A stretch of DNA of 64,000 bases from Hymenobacter actinosclerus. Lineage in GTDB: Bacteria > Bacteroidota > Bacteroidia > Cytophagales > Hymenobacteraceae. A model generated the notes under the pieces. It had not been told where the DNA came from. It did no database searches and saw only the letters and a program-made list of their open reading frames with translations. A program made the translations under genes and the position numbers. The stretch spans positions 248,001 through 312,000 of the forward strand of contig NZ_FOHS01000003.1 of assembly GCF_900111515.1 (NCBI RefSeq), given 5' to 3'. Positions 16,205-23,556 of this stretch are shown in pieces (position 1 is the first letter of the stretch; each line of letters begins with the position of its first letter).

Positions 16205-16238
16205 GGCTCCCAGGGCTGAAGCCCTGGGCTACGGAGCC
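16205..16238. repeat. Short palindrome CCCAGGGCT-GA-AGCCCTGGG
   Basis: A perfect 9-bp stem at 16209-16228 with a 2-base loop, flanked by GGCTCC/GGAGCC at 16205-16210 and 16233-16238. A similar word (GGGGCTGAAGCCCTGGGCT) occurs at 36181-36199, so it is a dispersed unit. Confidence 0.7.
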
Positions 16239-16280
16239 GGGCCGAAACGCCGACTCGCCCGGGGATTCAGCCAAGGGAAA

Positions 16281-16294
16281 CCCGAAACTTCGGG
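16281..16294. terminator. Possible short terminator after the OstA-like gene
   Basis: CCCGAAACTTCGGG forms a 5-bp stem one base past the stop codon at 16296 (minus strand), followed on that strand by TTTCCC. The stem is short and the T-run poor, so this is weak. Confidence 0.35.
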
Positions 16295-16295
16295 C

Positions 16296-17927
16296 TTATT
16301 TCCTGGCCGGCACTTTACCCCTGGATTTCACCGGCGGCTTTTTCGGGGCCGGTGCGGCTTTCTTCTTGGCCTTGGCCGGGGCCACGGCGAAGTGCTTGCC
16401 CAGGGTCTGAAGGCGGGTAGGCCGGTCGTCGGGCCGCCAGCGGAAATCCTTGAGCCGGGCTTCTTCGGGCTTCAGCTCGTTGGGCGGGATGAACTTGGCT
16501 TCGGGGTTGGTGATGAAACTGATGGTTTGCAGCTCGTCGTCGGCGAAGCGCAGGGCCATGGTGGCCGAAAGCGACTTGTTGACGCCCGAAACGGCCGTGT
16601 CGCCCTCAAGAGCATAGTAGAGGCTCTCGGCGTTGCCAACCACATTAATTTTTTTTATGGCCTTCTCCCCGAAGTACGCTACCATTGTGCGGCCCTTTAC
16701 CTGGTTGTAGTTGCCCAGCGTGTCGATGCCAATGGTAAAGGCGTGGCCATAGAGCCGCATCTGGTCGACTTTGCCCCGGCGCTGGCGGATTTCCATCGAG
16801 TCGGCCGTGAGCTGGTTGTTCTTGTTCCACAGCACCGGGTCGTGGCTGAGGTAGATGATGGAATCCTGCCGGTCGTAGGTGAGCGAGTCGGCCCGGCCCT
16901 GCAGATCGGACCGGAAGATGCGGGCCTTTTTGTAGGCGTAAATCACGGCGCCCTTGTTGAGCGGCGGCTTGCCCTCGATGCTGACCAGCGTATCGGCCGT
17001 GAGGTAGAGCGTGTCTTTGCCCGAGATGTTGCGCATCACCGGCCGCGAGCCATACACCTTGGCGCGGCCCTGGGCCCGCCAGTAGCGCCCCACGTCGCCC
17101 CTTATTTCAAGGTTGTCTTTCTTGGAAATCATCGATACCCGGCCCGTAGCCACGCCGTAGGCGGTCAGCTCGTTGTAGAACAGCTGGTCGCCGCCGAGCA
17201 GGTAGGTGGGGGTTTCTATTTTGGCGTTGCGCCCGAAATTGGCCTCCTTGGTGACGGTGTTGTAGGTGCCGTTTTCGGCGTACAGGTTCTTGTCTTTGCC
17301 CGTGATGCGGGTGGGGCCGAAGAAGTAGGCCACCTTGCTGATGGTGTTGTACTGCAGCGTATCGGTGGTGATGACGTTTTCGGGCGTTACCAGCTTCACG
17401 TTGCGCTTGAAGCTGAACACTTTGCTGACGGTGTTGTAGTAGCCGAACTGGCTGTCGAGCGTGTTTTTGGGGTCCTGCAGGTGGCCGCCGGTGCTGTAGT
17501 AGGCAAGATTGTTGGCCAGGTCGTAGTCGAGCAGCTGGGTGGTCAGCGTCATGCGCGGGTCGCGCAGCGTTACATTGCCGGTCATCCGGGCCTTGCGGGT
17601 ATCGCCGTCGTAGGTGCCCCGGTCGCCAGTGATGGTGATGGTGTCGTTCTGGATGATGCGCACGTTGCTGAAGGCCTCGATAGCGTTGCGGTTCAGATAC
17701 TGGTACATCGAGTCAGCGTAGAGCAGCGTGGTGCCCTGGCGCAAACTCACGTTGCCCAGCAGCTTGCGGATTTCAACCCCATTAAAGGTGCCGCCCTCCA
17801 GCGACCCAGCAGTCAGCAGTTCAATGGGCTGGCCGCTGCCGGGCTTGGCCGCAGGCTTGCCTTGCGACCAAGCCAGCAGCGGCAGCACCAGCAGTAAAAG
17901 AAGAAAAACAGACTTAGACAACGACAT
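16296..17927 (-). CDS. OstA-like (LptA/LptD N-domain) periplasmic protein
   Basis: The start at 17927 is chosen for its signal peptide (MSLSKSVFLLLLLVLPLLAWSQG); the frame is open to 18089 but that part is encoded by a repeat. The 543-residue protein is strand-rich with recurring motifs such as GDRGTYDGDTRKARMTG and LYAENGTYNTVTKEA, the beta-jellyroll repeats of the OstA/LptA fold. In Gram-negative bacteria this fold carries lipopolysaccharide across the periplasm. The protein is longer than LptA but lacks the LptD barrel; Bacteroidota typically carry such an OstA-like form. It has its own TACCTTTG box and precedes bamD, which fits envelope assembly. The C-terminus is rich in lysine, alanine and proline. 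Confidence 0.85.
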   Translation of the reverse strand: MSLSKSVFLLLLLVLPLLAWSQGKPAAKPGSGQPIELLTAGSLEGGTFNGVEIRKLLGNVSLRQGTTLLYADSMYQYLNRNAIEAFSNVRIIQNDTITITGDRGTYDGDTRKARMTGNVTLRDPRMTLTTQLLDYDLANNLAYYSTGGHLQDPKNTLDSQFGYYNTVSKVFSFKRNVKLVTPENVITTDTLQYNTISKVAYFFGPTRITGKDKNLYAENGTYNTVTKEANFGRNAKIETPTYLLGGDQLFYNELTAYGVATGRVSMISKKDNLEIRGDVGRYWRAQGRAKVYGSRPVMRNISGKDTLYLTADTLVSIEGKPPLNKGAVIYAYKKARIFRSDLQGRADSLTYDRQDSIIYLSHDPVLWNKNNQLTADSMEIRQRRGKVDQMRLYGHAFTIGIDTLGNYNQVKGRTMVAYFGEKAIKKINVVGNAESLYYALEGDTAVSGVNKSLSATMALRFADDELQTISFITNPEAKFIPPNELKPEEARLKDFRWRPDDRPTRLQTLGKHFAVAPAKAKKKAAPAPKKPPVKSRGKVPARK

Positions 17928-17934
17928 TTCGGCG

Positions 17935-17942
17935 CAAAGGTA
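17935..17942 (-). promoter_or_regulatory. -7 promoter box TACCTTTG for the OstA-like gene
   Basis: A perfect TAnnTTTG match on the minus strand, 7 bases upstream of the ATG at 17927. The spacing and the following CGCC are the same as in front of bamD, supporting both the start codon and a very short leader. Confidence 0.7.
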
Positions 17943-18026
17943 GGCAAGCAGGGTGGCTAACGTGTTTCTTTGTGGATTATTGAAAGGAGCTACTAGCTGA
18001 TGGACTGCAATCCGTGGCTTCATGCT

Positions 18027-18115
18027 GTAGAGACGCAACATGTTGCGTCTCGTCGTTGCTGATGCTGGCTGTACGCGGCCGTTCAACAACGAGACGCAAC
18101 ATGTTATGTCTCTAC
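18027..18115. repeat. Nested palindrome (AGACGCAACATGTTGCGTCT family)
   Basis: The outer inverted repeat pairs 18027-18058 with 18084-18115 (GTAGAGACGCAACATGTTGC and its near reverse complement). The left arm itself contains a perfect 20-base palindrome at 18031-18050 (AGACGCAACATGTTGCGTCT). Further arms of an AGCTACTAGCT family lie outside at 17988-18002 and 18169-18191. A related element is at 40440-40688. It lies between the divergent OstA-like gene and tilS, in a 274-base gap. Confidence 0.85.
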
Positions 18116-18201
18116 ACCGTGCTGGAAACTCAAACGCTCTACTCGTCCTCCTACTTACCGCTTAACGTCGCTATCAGCTACTAGCTAACAGCCCAAAACA
18201 C

Positions 18202-19530
18202 ATGCTCGACCAAGTCCAACAGTTCATTCAGGAGCACCAGCTCTTCTCCCCCACCGATACGCTGCTGCTGGCCGTCAGCGGCGGGCTCGATTCGGTGGTG
18301 CTGGCCGACGTGCTGCACCGGCTCGGGCAGCCGTTTGCCGTGGCCCACGGCCACTTCGGGCTGCGCGGCGAGGAAGCCGACGCCGACGAGGAGTTCGTGC
18401 GCAAGCTGGCCCAGCAGTACAAGGTGCCCTGCTTCGCCGAATTCTTCCAGACCAAAAAATTCGCCGAGCAGGAAGGAATTTCGACTCAAATGGCGGCCCG
18501 GGCCCTGCGCTACGAGTGGTTTGAGCGGGTGCGGGCCCAGCAGGGCTACGCCGCCATTGCCACCGCCCACCACCAGCGCGACACGGCCGAAACCATGCTG
18601 CTCAACCTCACCCACGGCACCGGCCTGGCGGGCCTGCACGGCATCCGGCCCAAAACCGGCCACCTCGTGCGCCCGCTGCTGGGCCTGAGCAAGCCCGATT
18701 TGTTTGATTACGTGGTGGAGCGCCGCCTCGTGTGGCGTGAGGATGCCAGCAACGACTCGCCGGTGTACCAGCGCAACCGCCTGCGGCTGGAGGTGCTGCC
18801 GGTGCTGCGCGACATCAACCCCAACCTCGACCAGACCATGAGCACCACGGCCGAGCGGGTGGGCGGGGCCGAGGAAATCGTGCGCCGCTACGTGGCCGAT
18901 ACCGCCGCCCAGGCCCAGCGCACCGAACCCGAAGCCACCTACCTCGACATCCGGCTGCTGCAAAACACGGCCGCCACGGCCCTGGTGCTGCACGAGCTGC
19001 TGCGCCCCTTCGGCTTCGCCTACCCGGTGGTGAAGGATATCGTGCGCAGCTTCGGGGCCGAGCCGGGCCGCCGCTTCGAGTCGCCGACGCATTTGCTGGT
19101 GAAGGACCGCGAGCAGCTGGTCATCACCCCGCGCCGGCTGACGCAGTTCGGCACCCACCAGCTGCAGGCGGGCCAGGAGGTGCTCAAAATTGATGGGCTG
19201 CACCTGCGCACCGAACTGCTCGAAGCACCCGAAGGCTACGAGCCGCCCCGCGGCAAAGCTCTGGCCGCGCTTGATGCCGACAAGCTGCGCTTCCCGCTCA
19301 CGGTGCGCCCCTGGCAGGAGGGCGACTGGTTTATGCCCATCGGCATGAAGGGCAAAAAGCTGCTCTCCGACTTCCTCATCGACCAGAAAGTGCCCCTCAA
19401 CCTGAAAGACAGCGTGTGGGTGCTGGCCACCGCCGACGGCAAAATAGCCTGGGTTATCGGTTATCGGCCCGACGAGCGGTTTAAGGTAACGGCCGAGACG
19501 GAACGGGTGCTGGTTGTAAGGAGGATGTAG
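18202..19530 (+). CDS. tilS: tRNA(Ile)-lysidine synthase TilS
   Basis: A 442-residue enzyme with the PP-loop ATP-binding motif SGGLDSVVL at residues ~29-37, the HFGLRG segment, and a HHQRDTAETMLLNL motif. The C-terminal third is the TilS-specific tRNA-binding part. It attaches lysine to C34 of the CAU anticodon tRNA so that it reads AUA as isoleucine; the gene is normally essential. It stands alone, divergent from the OstA-like gene, and is followed by a palindrome that probably ends transcription. Confidence 0.95.
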   Translation: MLDQVQQFIQEHQLFSPTDTLLLAVSGGLDSVVLADVLHRLGQPFAVAHGHFGLRGEEADADEEFVRKLAQQYKVPCFAEFFQTKKFAEQEGISTQMAARALRYEWFERVRAQQGYAAIATAHHQRDTAETMLLNLTHGTGLAGLHGIRPKTGHLVRPLLGLSKPDLFDYVVERRLVWREDASNDSPVYQRNRLRLEVLPVLRDINPNLDQTMSTTAERVGGAEEIVRRYVADTAAQAQRTEPEATYLDIRLLQNTAATALVLHELLRPFGFAYPVVKDIVRSFGAEPGRRFESPTHLLVKDREQLVITPRRLTQFGTHQLQAGQEVLKIDGLHLRTELLEAPEGYEPPRGKALAALDADKLRFPLTVRPWQEGDWFMPIGMKGKKLLSDFLIDQKVPLNLKDSVWVLATADGKIAWVIGYRPDERFKVTAETERVLVVRRM

Positions 19531-19537
19531 GGTGAGC

Positions 19538-19613
19538 GAAGTGAGGCAACTTAACGTCATTCTTCGACTGCGGCTGCGGCTTCGCTCAGAATGACGTTTA
19601 GTTGTCTCACTTC
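19538..19613. repeat. Inverted repeat with AATGACGT arms between tilS and mdh
   Basis: Arms 19538-19563 and 19588-19613 (GAAGTGAGGCAACTTAACGT then CATTCT) match over 26 bases with two mismatches. The loop contains GCGGCTGCGGCTTCGCTCAG. It relates loosely to the AGCATGAC/GTCATGCT family. It starts 8 bases after the tilS stop. Confidence 0.8.
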
Positions 19614-19673
19614 TAAACTCTATGCCGTAGCTTTACGCCCGACCTAATAGTTCACCCCAAATTTCCCCGCTCA

Positions 19674-20615
19674 ATGAAAGTTACCGTAGTTGGAGCCGGC
19701 AATGTAGGCGCGACCTGCGCCGATGTACTGGCCACCCGCGAAATTGCCAACGAGATTGTTCTGGTTGACATCAAGGAAGGTTTCGCCGAAGGCAAAGCCC
19801 TCGATATCTGGCAGAAAGCCCCCATTATCGGCTACGACTCGCGCACGGTGGGCGTAACCAACGACTACGCCCGCACCGCCGGTTCGGAGGTAGTGGTAAT
19901 TACCTCGGGCCTGCCCCGCAAGCCCGGCATGAGCCGCGACGACCTGATTTCGACCAACGCCGGCATCGTGAAATCGGTGACCGAGCAGGTGGTGAAGCAC
20001 TCGCCCAACGCCATCATCATCATCGTCAGCAACCCGCTCGACGTGATGACCTACCAGGCCCACCTGACCTCCGGCCTCGACCGCACCAAGGTATTCGGCA
20101 TGGCCGGCATCCTCGACACTGCCCGCTACCGCGCCTTTCTGGCCGAAGCCCTCAACGTGAGCCCCAAAGACATTCAGGCCGTCCTGATGGGTGGCCACGG
20201 CGACACCATGGTGCCCCTGCCCCGCTACACCACCGTGGGCGGCATTCCCGTAACCGAGCTTATCGGCAAAGAGGAGCTGGACGCCATCGTGCAGCGCACG
20301 GCCGTCGGCGGCGGCGAGCTGGTGAAGCTGATGGGCACTTCGGCCTGGTACGCGCCCGGCGCGGCCGCGGCCCAGATGGTGGAAGCCATCGTGCGCGACC
20401 AGCGCCGCGTGTTCCCCGTCTGCGTAAAGCTCGAAGGCGAGTACGGCATGGACGGCGTATACCTCGGCGCCCCCGTTATCCTGGGCAAAAACGGCATCGA
20501 GAAAGTAATTGAGCTCCAGCTCAACGACGACGAGAAAGCCCTGCTCGAAACCTCCCGCGGTCACGTGAAAGAGGTAATGGACGCGCTGGACAAGATGAAT
20601 AAGGCTAACGCTTAG
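19674..20615 (+). CDS. mdh: Malate dehydrogenase (LDH-like type)
   Basis: A 313-residue enzyme of the lactate/malate dehydrogenase family. NAD binding is by VGAGNVGATCA at the N-terminus. Substrate arginines lie in GLPRKPGMSRDDL, where the Arg at the specificity position favours malate/oxaloacetate, and the catalytic histidine is in GGHGDTMVPL. It interconverts malate and oxaloacetate in the citric-acid cycle. A near-consensus TAGCTTTA box lies about 40 bases upstream at 19628-19635. A terminator hairpin follows the gene, so it is probably monocistronic. Confidence 0.96.
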   Translation: MKVTVVGAGNVGATCADVLATREIANEIVLVDIKEGFAEGKALDIWQKAPIIGYDSRTVGVTNDYARTAGSEVVVITSGLPRKPGMSRDDLISTNAGIVKSVTEQVVKHSPNAIIIIVSNPLDVMTYQAHLTSGLDRTKVFGMAGILDTARYRAFLAEALNVSPKDIQAVLMGGHGDTMVPLPRYTTVGGIPVTELIGKEELDAIVQRTAVGGGELVKLMGTSAWYAPGAAAAQMVEAIVRDQRRVFPVCVKLEGEYGMDGVYLGAPVILGKNGIEKVIELQLNDDEKALLETSRGHVKEVMDALDKMNKANA

Positions 20616-20660
20616 ATCTTAAAAGTATACCGGATTCCTGATTTTCAGTTGTGCTTTACG

Positions 20661-20689
20661 GCCGCCCTGCTTCTGCGGGGCGGCTGTTT
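20661..20689 (+). terminator. Rho-independent terminator after mdh
   Basis: GCCGCCC and GGGCGGC form a 7-bp GC-rich stem around TGCTTCTGCG, followed by TGTTTG. It lies 46 bases past the mdh stop. Confidence 0.75.
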
Positions 20690-20738
20690 GCATTGGTGGA
20701 GTGGGCGAAATGTGTACTTTTCAATCGTAAAGCACCCT

Positions 20739-21371
20739 ATGCATTTTTACTTCACCGATACCAACCCCGACATTACGGCAGCCTGGGAACAGGTTTTCGC
20801 CGACGTACCCCAAGTGACCATCCGCCACGGCTCCATCTTCGAGGTGCCGGCTGATGTGCTGGTCAGCCCAGCCAACAGCTTCGGCTACATGAACGGCGGC
20901 ATCGACTTCGCCATCTCCAAAACGCTGGGCTGGCACTTGGAGAAGGAATTGCAAGAAGTTATTCGTACCAAGCACTATGGCGAGTTGCTGGTGGGCCAAG
21001 CCGAAATACTACCCACTGGCCATGCGCAATTCCCCTACCTGGTAGCAGCCCCCACCATGCGCACGCCGATGACCATCACGCGCGGGCCCAACGTGTACCA
21101 CAGCATGCGTGCCTTGCTTCTACTACTCGAACACGGCACCTTACCCGAGGGCCGTCTCATCCGCGACGTAGTGCGGACGGTAGCCGTGCCCGGCCTGGGC
21201 ACCGGCGTAGGCCAGGTCCGGCCCCTGGTATGCGCACGCCAGATGCGCATCGCTTGGGAGGATGTGTACCGGCATAAATACGCCACCGTGGCCGGTTGGG
21301 AGGAAATGTGCGGCAACTACGCCTATTTCTACACCCACGAGCCGAAGGATATTCGGTATGACATCCCGTAA
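20739..21371 (+). CDS. Macro-domain (ADP-ribose-binding) protein
   Basis: The ATG at 20739 is preferred; the frame is open to 20649 but that part overlaps the mdh terminator. The 210-residue protein is one macro domain: VLVSPANSFGYMNGGIDFAI at residues ~38-57 is the substrate loop, and VAVPGLGTGVGQV is the glycine-rich diphosphate loop. Macro domains bind or remove ADP-ribose from proteins, nucleic acids or small molecules. No adjacent ADP-ribosyltransferase (such as DarT) is present, so the partner is unknown. It has its own terminator and appears to be monocistronic. Confidence 0.85.
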   Translation: MHFYFTDTNPDITAAWEQVFADVPQVTIRHGSIFEVPADVLVSPANSFGYMNGGIDFAISKTLGWHLEKELQEVIRTKHYGELLVGQAEILPTGHAQFPYLVAAPTMRTPMTITRGPNVYHSMRALLLLLEHGTLPEGRLIRDVVRTVAVPGLGTGVGQVRPLVCARQMRIAWEDVYRHKYATVAGWEEMCGNYAYFYTHEPKDIRYDIP

Positions 21372-21398
21372 TCTACTCAGCTACAATATCCCTTAATG

Positions 21399-21444
21399 AA
21401 GCCCCGCAGCCACCCCACATGAATGAGGTGGCCGTGGGGCTTTT
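21399..21444. terminator. Bidirectional terminator between the macro-domain and rhomboid genes
   Basis: AAGCCCCGCAGCCACC pairs with GGTGGCCGTGGGGCTT around a 12-base loop with two or three mismatches. A T-run follows on the plus strand and TTCATTAAG on the other. The flanking genes converge. Confidence 0.75.
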
Positions 21445-21512
21445 GAAAACTTATCAAGAGCCAATAAGCAGGCATAAATCAGCGGCATCCAATCATCTGC
21501 AACATCTGTGAT

Positions 21513-22436
21513 TTATTGTTGGCTGGCCTTGAAGAGCTTCTGCTTTTCCTCTTTGGAGAGGCTTTCGTAGCCGGAATGGGAGATTTTGTCGAGGATGAGG
21601 TCGATTTCGTCTTCGCCGGGGTGGGTGGCGCTGGCTTTGCGGCTGGCGGCGGGGGCGGTTGCGTTTTTGGCCGATGAAACCGCGGCCGGGGCTGGATTGC
21701 GGTGCGTAACGCGCAGGTTGGGGCGGCGCGAGAACACCCGGCCCAGCCAGTCGCCCACGGCCTGCACGGGGCGTCCCAGGTCGCGGCCGGCCCGCAGCTG
21801 CCGGATGAAGATATAGCCCAGCAGCGCCCCGCCAATGTGGGCGATGCCGCCGCCGGGGTTGCCCTGGTTGATGGCCAGCACCGACAGCACAATCACGACG
21901 GCGGCAATGTACTTGATGCGCACCGGCCCGAGCAGAATCAGGTTGAACTGGTACTCGGGCATGAGCGTGGCGGCAGCCATAATGATGGCCGTAACCCCCG
22001 CCGAAGCCCCCAGCAGCGGGATGCCCAACGATGGGCGCAGGGCCGGAATCAGGTTGTAGGAAAGCACGAAAAACAGCGCGCCGGCCAGCGCGCCCAGAAT
22101 GTACACGCTCACCAGGCGCCGGTCGCCGAGGTACTCGCGCACCAGGGCCCCGAACCAGTACAGGTTGATGAGGTTGAAGAGGATGTGCAGAAAGCCCTCG
22201 TGGGTGAAGGCATAGGTGAGCACCGTCCAGGGGTGGCGCAGCAGGCCCGGCAGGTCGGAGGGCAGCTGAAACTGGCGGATGAGGTTGGGGTAATACTGCG
22301 CGTAGGTGCCCGTCAGCTTCATAATGGCTTCCGTGAACACCAGAAACACGAACACCAGCACGTTGATGAGCAGCAGCTGGTTCAGGGCATTATCGCGACG
22401 GTTGAAGGCGGTCCGGATGTCGTTGAAAACACTCAT
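21513..22436 (-). CDS. Rhomboid intramembrane serine protease with helical tail
   Basis: A 307-residue multi-pass membrane protein. The rhomboid dyad is Ser145 in GASAG and His200 in AHIGGALLGY; the HEGFLHILFN loop is also typical. A cytosolic C-terminal tail of about 90 residues ends in EIDLILDKISHSGYESLSKE, a conserved helical element I recognise from Bacteroidota rhomboids. Rhomboids cut helices of membrane proteins inside the bilayer; the substrate is unknown. It lies 118 bases downstream of a second rhomboid on the same strand, likely in one operon below mutL. Confidence 0.93.
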   Translation of the reverse strand: MSVFNDIRTAFNRRDNALNQLLLINVLVFVFLVFTEAIMKLTGTYAQYYPNLIRQFQLPSDLPGLLRHPWTVLTYAFTHEGFLHILFNLINLYWFGALVREYLGDRRLVSVYILGALAGALFFVLSYNLIPALRPSLGIPLLGASAGVTAIIMAAATLMPEYQFNLILLGPVRIKYIAAVVIVLSVLAINQGNPGGGIAHIGGALLGYIFIRQLRAGRDLGRPVQAVGDWLGRVFSRRPNLRVTHRNPAPAAVSSAKNATAPAASRKASATHPGEDEIDLILDKISHSGYESLSKEEKQKLFKASQQ

Positions 22437-22554
22437 TTCGTTTCTCGTTTTTCGTTGCTCGTTATTCGCGGCCGGCTGCTCGTTGGCTGGTGCTGCTTTC
22501 CGCTGAATCCTTTAAACAACGAAAAGCAGAAAACGAGCACCGGAAAGCGAAATA

Positions 22555-23340
22555 CTAGTAAAACTGCTTACGCCCCCGCTCCCAGAACATAACCAGCACG
22601 AAGCCCACCAGCAAACCGGCCACGTGGGCAAAGTGGGCCACATTGTCGCCGGGCGTTTGGTTGACACCGCTGTACAGCTCGTAGAGCCCGTAAAGCGGCA
22701 CCAGGTACTTGGCTTTGATGGGCACGGGCAACGGGAATATAAAGAGCGTAGTGTTCGGGAACAGGTAGGCAAAGGCGAACAGCACCCCGAACAGCGCCCC
22801 CGAAGCCCCTACCATCGGCAGGTTGAGGCTAGCTTTATACGCTTTACCCATATCAGTAAGAATATCCTGAATCAGACGCTGGTCGTTAGGCGTTTCATGC
22901 AACTGATTTATGTTGGGTCTGTAAGCCTCAGTATAGGCTTTAAAATTGTTCTGCACGAAATCCATTAAATGCACATCTGAGGGGTCTTGTTGAAAGACCT
23001 CAATGTCATGGCGCATCTTATTCATCTCGTAGTAGCGCAGGCCCGAGTAGAGCATGCCCGAGCCGAGCCCGCAGACCAGCCAAAAAATCAGAAACCGCTG
23101 TCCGCCCCAGCGCTGCTCCAGCAGCGGCCCGAACACCATTAGGCCAAACATGTTGGAAAAAATATGTCCGATGCCGCCGTGCATGAACATATAGGTGAGG
23201 AACTGCCAGGGCTGAAAAAACTCGGAACCCACCGGATACAGCGCCAGCAAACCCAGCCCGCCCGGCAGATAATTGGCCAGCAGAAAAAATACCACGTTGG
23301 CGATGAGCAGGTTGCGGACCGTCGGCGTGAGTTGGAACAT
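22555..23340 (-). CDS. Rhomboid intramembrane serine protease with long loop
   Basis: A 261-residue rhomboid with Ser180 in GASGALFG and His238 in HFAHVAGLLVG; the FMHGGIGHIFSNM loop is conserved. Between the third and fourth helices is an insertion of about 75 polar residues (about 102-175), absent from the neighbouring rhomboid. The two proteins are distant paralogues rather than a recent duplication. It is followed on the same strand by the other rhomboid; the gap to mutL holds a long palindrome. Confidence 0.93.
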   Translation of the reverse strand: MFQLTPTVRNLLIANVVFFLLANYLPGGLGLLALYPVGSEFFQPWQFLTYMFMHGGIGHIFSNMFGLMVFGPLLEQRWGGQRFLIFWLVCGLGSGMLYSGLRYYEMNKMRHDIEVFQQDPSDVHLMDFVQNNFKAYTEAYRPNINQLHETPNDQRLIQDILTDMGKAYKASLNLPMVGASGALFGVLFAFAYLFPNTTLFIFPLPVPIKAKYLVPLYGLYELYSGVNQTPGDNVAHFAHVAGLLVGFVLVMFWERGRKQFY

Positions 23341-23418
23341 GTAAGAGGAGCTAGAAGCGGGAAATAAGGAACTGCAAGCGGCAAATGGAGAGCGAGCAGC
23401 AGAGAGTAAGAATACAAA

Positions 23419-23543
23419 GGAACGTCATGCTGAGCGAAGCGGAGCGGAGTCGAAGCATCTCTACCGCTTCGTTGCAGCCATTGGAGTTAGCATAGCACGC
23501 GAGATGCTTCGGCTCTGCTTTGCTTCGCTCAGCATGACGTTCC
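23419..23543. repeat. Long inverted repeat (AGCATGACG family) between mutL and the rhomboid genes
   Basis: The arm from 23419 (GGAACGTCATGCTGAGCGAA then GCGGAGCGGAGTCGAAGCATCT) pairs with the arm ending at 23543, with a handful of mismatches in its inner part. The loop holds TACCGCTTCGTTGCAGCC, which also occurs in inverse form in the loop of the element at 38566. Confidence 0.88.
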
Positions 23544-23556
23544 TTCAACCCCACCC

